DNA of 64,000 nt from Asticcacaulis sp. AND118. GTDB lineage: Bacteria > Pseudomonadota > Alphaproteobacteria > Caulobacterales > Caulobacteraceae. The translations under genes were made by a program, and so were the position numbers. The notes beneath the pieces were generated by a model that searched no databases, was not told the origin of the DNA, and saw nothing but the letters and a program-made list of their open reading frames with translations. Where the stretch lies: contig NZ_CP084910.1 of NCBI RefSeq assembly GCF_020535245.1, forward strand, positions 968,501 to 1,032,500, written 5' to 3'. Position 1 is the stretch's first letter. Each line of letters opens with the position of its first letter. Positions 54,425 through 61,387 of the stretch are shown here, in pieces.

Positions 54425-55264
54425 ATGACTCTCGAACAGCTTCGTATCTTCATCGCCGTCGCCGAGCGCGAGCACCTGACCCGTGCGGCGGAGGCCCTGC
54501 CGTTGTCGCCTTCGGCGGTTTCGGCGGCCATTGCGGCGCTGGAAGGGCGTTATGGCGTCAAGCTGTTTGATCGTATCGGTCGCCGGCTGGCCCTGACCGA
54601 GGCCGGGCGGTTGTTCCTCATCGAGGCGCGGCGCGTGCTGGCTCAGGCGCGCGAGGCGGAAACCGTTCTGCACGAGGTGGCCGGGGCCCAGCGCGGGCTT
54701 TTGTGCCTCAGCACCAGCCAGACCGTCGGCAACTACTGGATCGCCTCGCGGCTGGCGCGGTTTCGCGACGATTTCCCCGGCGTCGAGGTGCGGCTGCATA
54801 TCGGCAATACCGAACAGGCGGCGGCTCTGGTCCTGAGCGGCGAGGCCGATATGGGGCTGGTCGAGGGCCGTGTCGACGATCCGCGCCTGTTCGTGACGCC
54901 GCTCGAAGGCGACCGGGTGGTCATGGTGACCCCGCCGGGCACGGACGAGACGCCGCAGCGTTTCGTGGCGCGGGAAAAAGGGTCCGGCACGCGGGCCATT
55001 CTCGATGAGGTGCTGCGGGCGCAGGGCTTAAGCGAAGAGGCCATCGTCCTGACCTTGCCGTCTAACGAAGCCGTGCGCGCCGCCGTCGAGGCCGGGAGCG
55101 GGGCGGCGGTCCTGTCGTGGCTGGTGGTCGAAGGCGCGGTTGCCGCCGGGCGGTTGGCCGCGCGGGAGATAGATGTGCCGGTGCGCCCCTTTCACCTGAT
55201 CCGGCTGAAAGAACGCAGCGAAGGGCGCGCGGCGGCAGCGTTTAAAACGATCTGCGCAGGATGA
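54425..55264 (+). CDS. LysR-family transcriptional regulator
   Basis: ATG 54425 gives 279 residues. The N-terminal HTH (M-T-L-E-Q-L-R-I-F-I-A-V-A-E, A-A-E-A-L-P-L-S-P-S-A-V-S-A-A-I) and the co-inducer domain (L-S-T-S-Q-T-V-G-N-Y, G-E-A-D-M-G-L-V-E-G) are standard. The usual divergent target gene is missing: the upstream neighbour, Nudix, is on the same strand. The 44-bp palindrome sits where a ribosome site would be. Its 3' end overlaps the convergent GNAT gene by 23 bp. Confidence 0.9.
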   Translation: MTLEQLRIFIAVAEREHLTRAAEALPLSPSAVSAAIAALEGRYGVKLFDRIGRRLALTEAGRLFLIEARRVLAQAREAETVLHEVAGAQRGLLCLSTSQTVGNYWIASRLARFRDDFPGVEVRLHIGNTEQAAALVLSGEADMGLVEGRVDDPRLFVTPLEGDRVVMVTPPGTDETPQRFVAREKGSGTRAILDEVLRAQGLSEEAIVLTLPSNEAVRAAVEAGSGAAVLSWLVVEGAVAAGRLAAREIDVPVRPFHLIRLKERSEGRAAAAFKTICAG

Positions 55265-55760
55265 ACTCAAAATCGGTCGTGCCGCCGACCTTGAAGCCGT
55301 AATCGCCGACGCGCTTGAAGCCGTAGCTGCCGTAAAGCTTCTGTGCGCGGTGGTTCTCGCTCCACACGCCGATCCATTGCGGGGCGTCGCCGTAGCGGGC
55401 CTTGAGGAAGGCCAGCCCGATCTCCAGCAACTGTTTGCCGAGGCCGGCCCCCTGTGCGTCGTGATGCACGTAAAGGCGCTTGATTTCCCCCTGGGTTTCC
55501 GGACGGGCGTCCATGTGCGGCAGACTGACCGGTCCGACCTGAATATAGGCGACAGCGCGGCCCATATCGTTGCGTACGATACGCCAGAACTGGTCTTCGC
55601 CGTCGATCTCTTCGGCCAGTACGTCGGGGGCGTAGGCCTTGTCGAGATAGGCGTTGAGGTCGGCGGCCGGATAGAGGTGGCCGAAAGTATGGATAAAGGT
55701 GTCGCGCGCCAGCCTGGACAGGTCGGGCAGGTCGGCGCTCTGAACGTGGTGAATCAACAT
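55242..55760 (-). CDS. GNAT-family N-acetyltransferase
   Basis: I use ATG 55760 (172 residues) because an in-frame start at 55817 would enter the neighbouring gene. The GNAT acetyl-CoA site R-L-Y-V-H-H-D-A-Q-G-A-G-L-G-K-Q-L-L is clear. The C-terminal G-S-Y-G-F-K-R-V-G-D-Y motif is typical of ribosomal-protein or small-molecule acetylases. No ribosome site precedes the ATG, but TATAAC lies about 10 bp upstream, which would fit a leaderless message. Confidence 0.87.
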   Translation of the reverse strand: MLIHHVQSADLPDLSRLARDTFIHTFGHLYPAADLNAYLDKAYAPDVLAEEIDGEDQFWRIVRNDMGRAVAYIQVGPVSLPHMDARPETQGEIKRLYVHHDAQGAGLGKQLLEIGLAFLKARYGDAPQWIGVWSENHRAQKLYGSYGFKRVGDYGFKVGGTTDFEFILRRSF

Positions 55761-55816
55761 AGTCGCGTTATAGAACGGACGGGCGGCGGAGGCTACTCCA
55801 CCGCTCGTCCGTGCCA

Positions 55817-56665
55817 TTACGCTTTCAATGCCGCCGTCAGCACTTCGCGGGGGGTCTTCGGGGCCCGACCGGTCAGGGTCTTGACCGCATCGGCGGCGCC
55901 GTCGAGCTGACCGGCGCGGATGGCGGCTTCGGCTGAGGTCAGCATGTCGGCGACGAAGTCGGGCAGGCCCGCGGCCTTGAGGCCACCGGCATATTGTTCG
56001 TCGGTGACGGGGACGATGCGCACGGCTTTGCCGGTGGCGTCATTGGCGATGGCGACGACTTCGCCATAGGTCAGGGCGTCCGGACCGGTGACGGTGTAGG
56101 TGCCGCCGGGGGCGTCGCTGAGCGCGGCGACGGCGGCGCGGGCGGCGTCTTCACGCGCCACATAGGCTACGCGGCCTTCGGGGGCTGAGGTATAGAACTG
56201 ACCGGTTTCCAGCGCGTGCGGCAGGCTCATCAGCAGGTTTTCGATGTACCAGTTGTTGCGCAGGATCGTATGGGCGATGCCCGAAGCCTTGATGGCCTGC
56301 TCGGTGCCGTAGTGATCGGGGGCGAAGGTGATCTTGTTGCCCGGCTCCGGATTGGGCAGCGAGGTATAGACGATGTGCTGAACGCCGGCGGCCTTGGCGG
56401 CTTCGACGGCGGCGGTGTGCTGCTTCAGCCGCAGGCCCGGCATGGCGAGGGCGTCGGTCGAGATGATCAGCACGCGGTCCACGCCCTTGAAGGCCTCGGT
56501 CAGGGTTTCCGGCTTGTCGAAATCGGCGGCGCGGGTGGCGAATTTGGTGTTCAGTTTCGACGGATCGCGCGAGGCGGCGATGACGGCGTGCGGGCTATTT
56601 TCGAGCGCTTTGAGCACGAGCTGACCGAGCTGTCCGGAAGCGCCGGTGACGAGGATGGTGGACAT
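55817..56665 (-). CDS. NmrA/QorB-type NAD(P)H:quinone oxidoreductase
   Basis: The 282-residue protein has the Rossmann motif T-G-A-S-G-Q-L-G (7-14) and the NmrA-like T-I-L-R-N-N-W-Y-I-E-N. These are features of QorB-type quinone reductases that clear reactive quinones. It is divergent from the HxlR regulator at 56773, the normal partner layout. A TCTCA-AAA-TGAGA palindrome lies between them. Confidence 0.9.
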   Translation of the reverse strand: MSTILVTGASGQLGQLVLKALENSPHAVIAASRDPSKLNTKFATRAADFDKPETLTEAFKGVDRVLIISTDALAMPGLRLKQHTAAVEAAKAAGVQHIVYTSLPNPEPGNKITFAPDHYGTEQAIKASGIAHTILRNNWYIENLLMSLPHALETGQFYTSAPEGRVAYVAREDAARAAVAALSDAPGGTYTVTGPDALTYGEVVAIANDATGKAVRIVPVTDEQYAGGLKAAGLPDFVADMLTSAEAAIRAGQLDGAADAVKTLTGRAPKTPREVLTAALKA

Positions 56666-56698
56666 GGATGTTCCCTTTCGCTATATATTTCGCATTAG

Positions 56699-56711
56699 TC
56701 TCAAAATGAGA
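56699..56711. promoter_or_regulatory. Probable HxlR operator
   Basis: TCTCA-AAA-TGAGA is a perfect palindrome between the qorB-like and HxlR starts. Such dyads are bound by HxlR/QorR-type regulators that sense quinones or diamide. Confidence 0.5.
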
Positions 56712-56772
56712 TCATGTGCAAAATAGGAACCTTTGCGCGCCTGTAAAGACGGCACTATTTCGGGAGATAGGG

Positions 56773-57240
56773 ATGAAAAGGGAACTATTGGAGCGCAGCC
56801 CAAAAAGTGGGGACCGGTTTTGGGAATCGGCTGCGCGACCCCTCAGCGTTGAGCAAGGAGAGGCTGACATCGCCGAAAGCGTGCTCAATGCCGGGTTCGA
56901 TATGTCGAACTGCCCGGTGCGCGACGTGATGGACCATATCGGCGGCAAGTGGTCGAGCCTGATGCTGCTGGTGCTGTCGACCAGGCCGCATCGTTTCGGA
57001 GAGTTGAAACGCGCCGTGCCGGATATTTCGCAGCGTATGCTGACTCAGACCCTGCGCGATCTGCAGCGCGACGGCTATATCAGCCGCCATGTCTTCGCCA
57101 CCGTGCCGCCCAGCGTGGAATACCGTCTGACGCCTCTGGGGGAATCGATCATGCCGCCCCTGACGGCATTGGTGGCGTGGGCGGTGGATAATCACGCCCG
57201 TATCGCCGAAGCGCGCAGGGCGTTTGATCAAGCAGTGTAA
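56773..57240 (+). CDS. HxlR-family transcriptional regulator with repeat-derived N-terminus
   Basis: ATG 56773 has GGGAG upstream, giving 155 residues; GTG 56716 is an alternative. The core is standard HxlR: N-C-P-V-R-D-V-M-D-H-I-G-G-K-W, L-S-T-R-P-H-R-F-G-E-L, and R-M-L-T-Q-T-L-R-D-L. Usual members begin just before C-P-V, but here about 45 extra residues precede it. Residues 7-22 of those are encoded by the 44-bp palindrome at 56793. The Cys of N-C-P-V may be the redox sensor for the divergent quinone reductase. Confidence 0.88.
   Translation: MKRELLERSPKSGDRFWESAARPLSVEQGEADIAESVLNAGFDMSNCPVRDVMDHIGGKWSSLMLLVLSTRPHRFGELKRAVPDISQRMLTQTLRDLQRDGYISRHVFATVPPSVEYRLTPLGESIMPPLTALVAWAVDNHARIAEARRAFDQAV
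56793..56836. repeat. 44-bp palindrome, copy 3, inside the HxlR coding region
   Basis: Ends GCGCAGCC and GGCTGCGC, core CCCAAAAAGTGGGGACCGG with TTTTGGG. It aligns end to end with the copy at 19392. It is read in frame as part of the HxlR N-terminal extension. Confidence 0.75.
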
Positions 57241-57242
57241 TT

Positions 57243-57349
57243 CCTTCGCCCCCGCGGGGAGAAGGTGGCGCGAAGCGTCGGATGAGGGGGCCTTGTTTGC
57301 GGAAATTCCCCCTCACCCCAACCCTCTCCCCGCAGGGGAGAGGGGGAAG
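57243..57349. repeat. Mosaic palindromic element R4
   Basis: It opens with CTTCGCCCCCGCGGGGAGAAG, contains GCGCGAAGCGTCGGATGAGG and CCCCTCACCCCAACC, and closes with CCCTCTCCCCGCAGGGGAGAGGG. It lies between the HxlR stop and the dgoA stop, so it separates convergent genes. Confidence 0.85.
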
Positions 57350-57351
57350 CT

Positions 57352-57990
57352 TTAAGCCTTAAGCGCGGTCCAGGCATCGACAAAGGCCGTGGCCTTGGCG
57401 TGGACGATTTCCGGCGTGTCGCCGGGCTTGTAGACGCTGGAGCCGATGCCGAAACCGGCGGCACCGGCGGCGATAAAGTCCTTCATATTGCCGGGCTCGA
57501 CGCCGCCGACCGGGAAGACCGGCAGGGTGCGCGGCAGGACGGCCTTGACCGCCTTCAGGCCCTTGGTGCCGGCCAGTTCGGCGGGAAACAGCTTCAGCGC
57601 GTCCGCGCCCGCGTCGATGGCGGCGAAGGCCTCGGTCGGGGTGAAGAAGGCGGGGAATGAGATCAGGCCCAGCGCCTTGGCGAAGCGGATGACCTCAGGG
57701 TTGGCGTTCGGCGAAATACAGATCTGGCCGCCGACATCGTACAGCTTTTGCACCTCATCGAGCTTGAGCACCGTGCCGGCGCCGACAATGGCCCTGTCGC
57801 CCAGATGCGCGGCCAGCTTCTCGATCGAGATGAAGGGTTGCGGCGAGTTGAGCGGCACCTCGACCACCTTGAAGCCGGCGCTGATCAGGGCGTCGCCGAC
57901 GGCGATGGCTTCTTCAGGGCCGATGCCGCGCAGGATGGCGACCAGCGGCAGGGTGGCAAGGGTTTCCTGCCAGCGTTGGGTAAGAGTCAT
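57352..57990 (-). CDS. dgoA: 2-dehydro-3-deoxy-6-phosphogalactonate aldolase
   Basis: The 212-residue class I aldolase of the KDPG/KDPGal family has the Schiff-base Lys133 in A-L-K-L-F-P-A-E, Glu44 in V-V-E-V-P-L-N-S-P and V-G-A-G-T-V. It splits the phosphorylated ketodeoxy acid into pyruvate and glyceraldehyde 3-phosphate. The DgoK gene overlaps its start by 4 bp, which favours the galactonate enzyme over the KDPG aldolase of the Entner-Doudoroff route. Confidence 0.9.
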   Translation of the reverse strand: MTLTQRWQETLATLPLVAILRGIGPEEAIAVGDALISAGFKVVEVPLNSPQPFISIEKLAAHLGDRAIVGAGTVLKLDEVQKLYDVGGQICISPNANPEVIRFAKALGLISFPAFFTPTEAFAAIDAGADALKLFPAELAGTKGLKAVKAVLPRTLPVFPVGGVEPGNMKDFIAAGAAGFGIGSSVYKPGDTPEIVHAKATAFVDAWTALKA

Positions 57991-58895
57991 TTGGAACTCC
58001 GGAGCTTGTGGATGGCCCAGAGGCCGGATTCAGAGGCGGCATTGCCGTCGAAGCGCGTCACGTCGGTGAAGCCGGCGAAGTCCAGCGCCTTTTCGTACAG
58101 ATCGACCAGCGCGCCGTCGCCGACGAGGCGCACGGGGCTCTTGCCGTGGCGCTCCAGCTCGGCGACGATTTCCGCACCGATGAGGATGCCCGACAGGTAG
58201 GTCGCCAGATGCTCCGGCGCGATATTGTTGAACAGGGCCTCGGTGCGCACCGAGAAGATGACCGACAGGAAGGCGCGGTTATACATGCCGCGCTCGACGC
58301 CCTTGAGGAAGGCGGCTTCGTTATCGGTGCTGTTTTCCATCAAAAGGCCGAGGATCGAATGGGCCTTGAGCACCTGAAACATTTCGCCGGTCATGTGGGT
58401 CGAGAAGGACTCGACCTTGCCGCCGCGTACCAGCGCCCACTTGGAATGGGTGCCGGGCAGGACGAAGAAGCCGTCCGTCTGATCGGATTCGAGGATGCCG
58501 AAGATCTGGGTTTCTTCGCCACGCATGACGTTGAGCAGGCCCGTGCCGGGGCTTTCGGCAAACAGGCCGGGGACGATGGCGACGTCCAGCTCGGAGGGGG
58601 CCTTGACGAGGCCGTCGGCAAGGGTTTGCAGGCTGGCCGGGCAGGCGGCGTAGGGCGCTTCGACCCAGCCTTGGCGCGAGCCGACCATGCCGGACAGCAG
58701 GAAGGGCAGGTGCTCGAGACCGGCGAAGTCGTCCTTCAGGACGCTGAGGAGCGCCTGCTCAAAGCTCAGCACGCCAAGGTTTTTCAGGCCGATATTGGCG
58801 GCGTGACGGGCGATGACCTTGCCCGCTTCGTCATAGAGGAACAGGCGGAAATTGGTGGTGCCCCAGTCGGCGGCGATCAGCGAAGGTGTGGTCAT
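57987..58895 (-). CDS. dgoK: 2-dehydro-3-deoxygalactonokinase
   Basis: The 302-residue sugar kinase has the ASKHA-type N-terminus L-I-A-A-D-W-G-T-T-N-F-R-L-F-L, the P-G-T-H-S-K-W segment and the phosphate-binding G-D-G-A-L region. It phosphorylates 2-dehydro-3-deoxygalactonate with ATP. The overlap with dgoA and the lactonase upstream define a De Ley-Doudoroff operon. A mosaic repeat separates it from the lactonase gene. Confidence 0.9.
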   Translation of the reverse strand: MTTPSLIAADWGTTNFRLFLYDEAGKVIARHAANIGLKNLGVLSFEQALLSVLKDDFAGLEHLPFLLSGMVGSRQGWVEAPYAACPASLQTLADGLVKAPSELDVAIVPGLFAESPGTGLLNVMRGEETQIFGILESDQTDGFFVLPGTHSKWALVRGGKVESFSTHMTGEMFQVLKAHSILGLLMENSTDNEAAFLKGVERGMYNRAFLSVIFSVRTEALFNNIAPEHLATYLSGILIGAEIVAELERHGKSPVRLVGDGALVDLYEKALDFAGFTDVTRFDGNAASESGLWAIHKLRSSK

Positions 58896-58909
58896 GATTT
58901 GGCTCTTTT

Positions 58910-59022
58910 CCCCCTCTCCCTTGAGGGAGAGGGTGCCGCGATAGCGGCGGGTGAGGGGGAAGGAGGGGGTTCCCCCTCATCCGACCCGCAAGCGGGCCAC
59001 CTTCTCCCTCAAGGGAGAAGGA
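58910..59022. repeat. Mosaic palindromic element R5 (between lactonase and dgoK)
   Basis: Opening hairpin CCCTCTCCCTTGAGGGAGAGGG, inner GCCGCGATAGCGGCGGGTGAGG and CCCCTCATCCGACCCGC, closing hairpin CTTCTCCCTCAAGGGAGAAG. It lies inside an operon, like R1 and R3. Confidence 0.85.
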
Positions 59023-59031
59023 CAGTCTGTC

Positions 59032-59898
59032 CTACCCCTTGAACTTTTGCGGTTCAAGGCCAGTGTGGCCCCGCAGCCATTCACTTGGGATTTCAAACAA
59101 AGTCCCGGCTTCACGATCGTCCGGCATGTCCACCGCGGCGGACGTGACGAAGACACGATCCAGCGCCTCGCCCGCAAAGCAGACATTGGTGATCTGCCTG
59201 GCGGGCATGTCGATGGAGAAGTCGAGCGCGCCTTCCGGGGTAAAGCGGCTGACTTTACCGCCGCCCCAGTGGGCGATCCAGATGCCGCCTTGCGCATCCG
59301 TCGTCATGCCGTCGGGCGAGCCCCACGCATCGGGAAAGTGGACGAACAGGCGTTTGTTGACCGCCTCGCCGTCCACGATGTCGAAGACAAAGACGTCGTT
59401 TTCGCCCGAATCGGTGTGGTAGATTTTCGAGTGATCGGGCGAAAAAGTCGGACCGTTGGCCACCTGATAAGGCCCGTCGATCTCGACATGGCTGAGGTCG
59501 GTATCGAGGCGATAGAGCGCGCCGGACTTCTGCGTCTGAGGTTTGTGCATCGATCCCGCCCAGATACGGCCTTTGTCGTCGGCGGCCGCGTCGTTGAGGC
59601 GGTTGCCCGGTTCGTGCGGGAAAGGATTGGCGATGTGCTTGAGGATAAACGGCTCAAGGCTCAGTTCGTGGAAGCCGCTCATCAGACCGGCGATGAAACC
59701 GCCCTTTTCGCGCTCGATGACCCAGCCGATATGATCGGGCAGATACCAGGTCTTCGCCGAACTGTCGGCCAGATAATAGGCATGCAGGCGGTTGCCGAGA
59801 ATATCGACCCAGTAGACGCATCCGTCGCGCTTCGACCACAACAGGCCTTCGCCCAGAGCCGCGCCCGGTTTCGAGCGGCGAATGATAGCATCGGTCAT
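59032..59898 (-). CDS. SMP-30/gluconolactonase-family sugar lactonase
   Basis: The 288-residue six-blade beta-propeller has SMP-30 hallmarks: L-G-E-G-L-L-W (metal Glu), R-L-N-D-A-A-A-D, N-G-P-T-F-S-P-D and a final D-G-M-T-T-D. It would open galactono- (or arabino-/fucono-) lactone to the acid. Being first in the operon with dgoK and dgoA makes galactonolactone the likely substrate. An ATACAAAAC-N15-GTTTTGTAT dyad precedes it. Confidence 0.87.
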   Translation of the reverse strand: MTDAIIRRSKPGAALGEGLLWSKRDGCVYWVDILGNRLHAYYLADSSAKTWYLPDHIGWVIEREKGGFIAGLMSGFHELSLEPFILKHIANPFPHEPGNRLNDAAADDKGRIWAGSMHKPQTQKSGALYRLDTDLSHVEIDGPYQVANGPTFSPDHSKIYHTDSGENDVFVFDIVDGEAVNKRLFVHFPDAWGSPDGMTTDAQGGIWIAHWGGGKVSRFTPEGALDFSIDMPARQITNVCFAGEALDRVFVTSAAVDMPDDREAGTLFEIPSEWLRGHTGLEPQKFKG

Positions 59899-59941
59899 CG
59901 GTTTCCTCCGGTTCTTATAAGCGCCTTTCTTTTGTCCGACT

Positions 59942-59974
59942 ATACAAAACCATGCAAGTCGTCAAGTTTTGTAT
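59942..59974 (-). promoter_or_regulatory. Operator-like inverted repeat of the dgo operon
   Basis: ATACAAAAC (59942-59950) and GTTTTGTAT (59966-59974) form a perfect 9-bp inverted repeat with a 15-nt spacer, 44 bp before the lactonase start. This fits a GntR- or LacI-type repressor site responding to a galactonate-pathway intermediate. The regulator gene is not in the window. Confidence 0.55.
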
Positions 59975-60147
59975 GATAAATAAGTCGTGCCGCATCGCTG
60001 TGCCGCAGGTGCTGTCGCCAAGGGAATAATGGTCAGAAAAATCAGCCCTATAGCTAGAAATCCCGGAAATGTGACCTTACGTCTATCTTGACGTTTGCGT
60101 AAAGAGTGCGCAATTAGTGCGCAACCGATAATTCTAGGAGGACGTCC

Positions 60148-61365
60148 ATGCCCAACCTGAGCCCAGGAGCCTATATCTACGACGCGGTGCGCACGCCGCG
60201 CGGCAAAGGCAAGAAGGATGGCAGCCTGCATGAAATCACCGCTCTGGACCTGTCGCGGCAGGTGCTCAGGGGTCTGAAGGATCGCAACGGCCTCGATACG
60301 GCGCTGGTCGATGACGTGGCCTTCGGCTGCGTGACTCCGGTCGGCGAGCAGGGCGGCGACATCGCCCGCGCGGCGGTGCTGGCGGCGGGCTATGCCGAGA
60401 CGACCGGCGGGATTCAGGTCAATCGCTTCTGCGCCTCGGGCCTTGAGGCCATCAATATTGCGGCAGGTAAGGTCATTTCCGGCGAAGCCACCATGGCCAT
60501 CGGCGGCGGCGTCGAAGCCATGAGCCGCGTGCCGATGGGCTCGGACGGCGGGGCGTGGGCCATCGACGTCAATGCGGCCTTCCCGACCTATTTCGTGCCG
60601 CAGGGCGTTTCGGCGGACATGATCGCCACCAAGTGGGGTTTTTCGCGCGCCGATGTCGACGCCTATGCGGTCGAATCCCACAAACGCTCTGCGCAGTCCT
60701 GGGCCGAAGCCCGCTTCAAAAAGTCGATCCTGCCGGTGAAGGATCAGATGGGCGTCACCCGTCTCGATCACGACGAAACCATCCGCCCCAATACCGACAT
60801 GCAGACGCTCGGCAGTCTCAACCCGTCCTTCGCCATGATGGGCGAAATGGCTTTCGACGCCGTGATCAATCAGCGCTATCCGGAAATCGAGCGCGTCAAT
60901 CACGTCCACACGCCGGGTAACTCCTCGGCCATTGTCGATGGCGCGGCCGCGGTGCTGATCGGCTCGGCCGAAGCGGCGTCGCTGTCGGGCCTCAAGCCGC
61001 GCGCCCGCATCAAGGGCATGGCCTCGATCGGCTCCGAGCCGTCGATCATGCTGACCGGCCCGTCCTACGCCACGGAAAAGGTGCTGAAAAAGCTCGGCAT
61101 GAGCGTGTCGGACATCGACCTTTACGAACTGAACGAAGCCTTCGCCTCGGTCGTCCTGCGCTACATGCAGGCGCTCGATATTCCGCACGACAAGATCAAT
61201 GTCTGCGGCGGCGCCATCGCCATGGGGCATCCGCTGGGGGCGACCGGTGCGATGATCCTCGGCACGGTGCTCGATGAGCTGGAGCGCACGGGCAAGGGCA
61301 CGGCGCTGGTCACTCTGTGCGTCGGCGGTGGCATGGCCACGGCCACGGTCATCGAGCGCATTTAA
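60148..61365 (+). CDS. Acetyl-CoA C-acyltransferase (3-ketoacyl-CoA thiolase)
   Basis: The 405-residue thiolase has the acyl Cys95 in N-R-F-C-A-S-G, N-E-A-F-A, the C-terminal catalytic His in G-H-P-L-G-A-T-G, and the final C-V-G-G-G. It performs the last step of beta-oxidation, releasing acetyl-CoA. GGAGGA lies upstream. The multifunctional hydratase/dehydrogenase starts 22 bp later, the standard fatty-acid-oxidation pair. Confidence 0.94.
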   Translation: MPNLSPGAYIYDAVRTPRGKGKKDGSLHEITALDLSRQVLRGLKDRNGLDTALVDDVAFGCVTPVGEQGGDIARAAVLAAGYAETTGGIQVNRFCASGLEAINIAAGKVISGEATMAIGGGVEAMSRVPMGSDGGAWAIDVNAAFPTYFVPQGVSADMIATKWGFSRADVDAYAVESHKRSAQSWAEARFKKSILPVKDQMGVTRLDHDETIRPNTDMQTLGSLNPSFAMMGEMAFDAVINQRYPEIERVNHVHTPGNSSAIVDGAAAVLIGSAEAASLSGLKPRARIKGMASIGSEPSIMLTGPSYATEKVLKKLGMSVSDIDLYELNEAFASVVLRYMQALDIPHDKINVCGGAIAMGHPLGATGAMILGTVLDELERTGKGTALVTLCVGGGMATATVIERI

Positions 61366-61387
61366 GAACAGGGCAGGGAGAGACACA

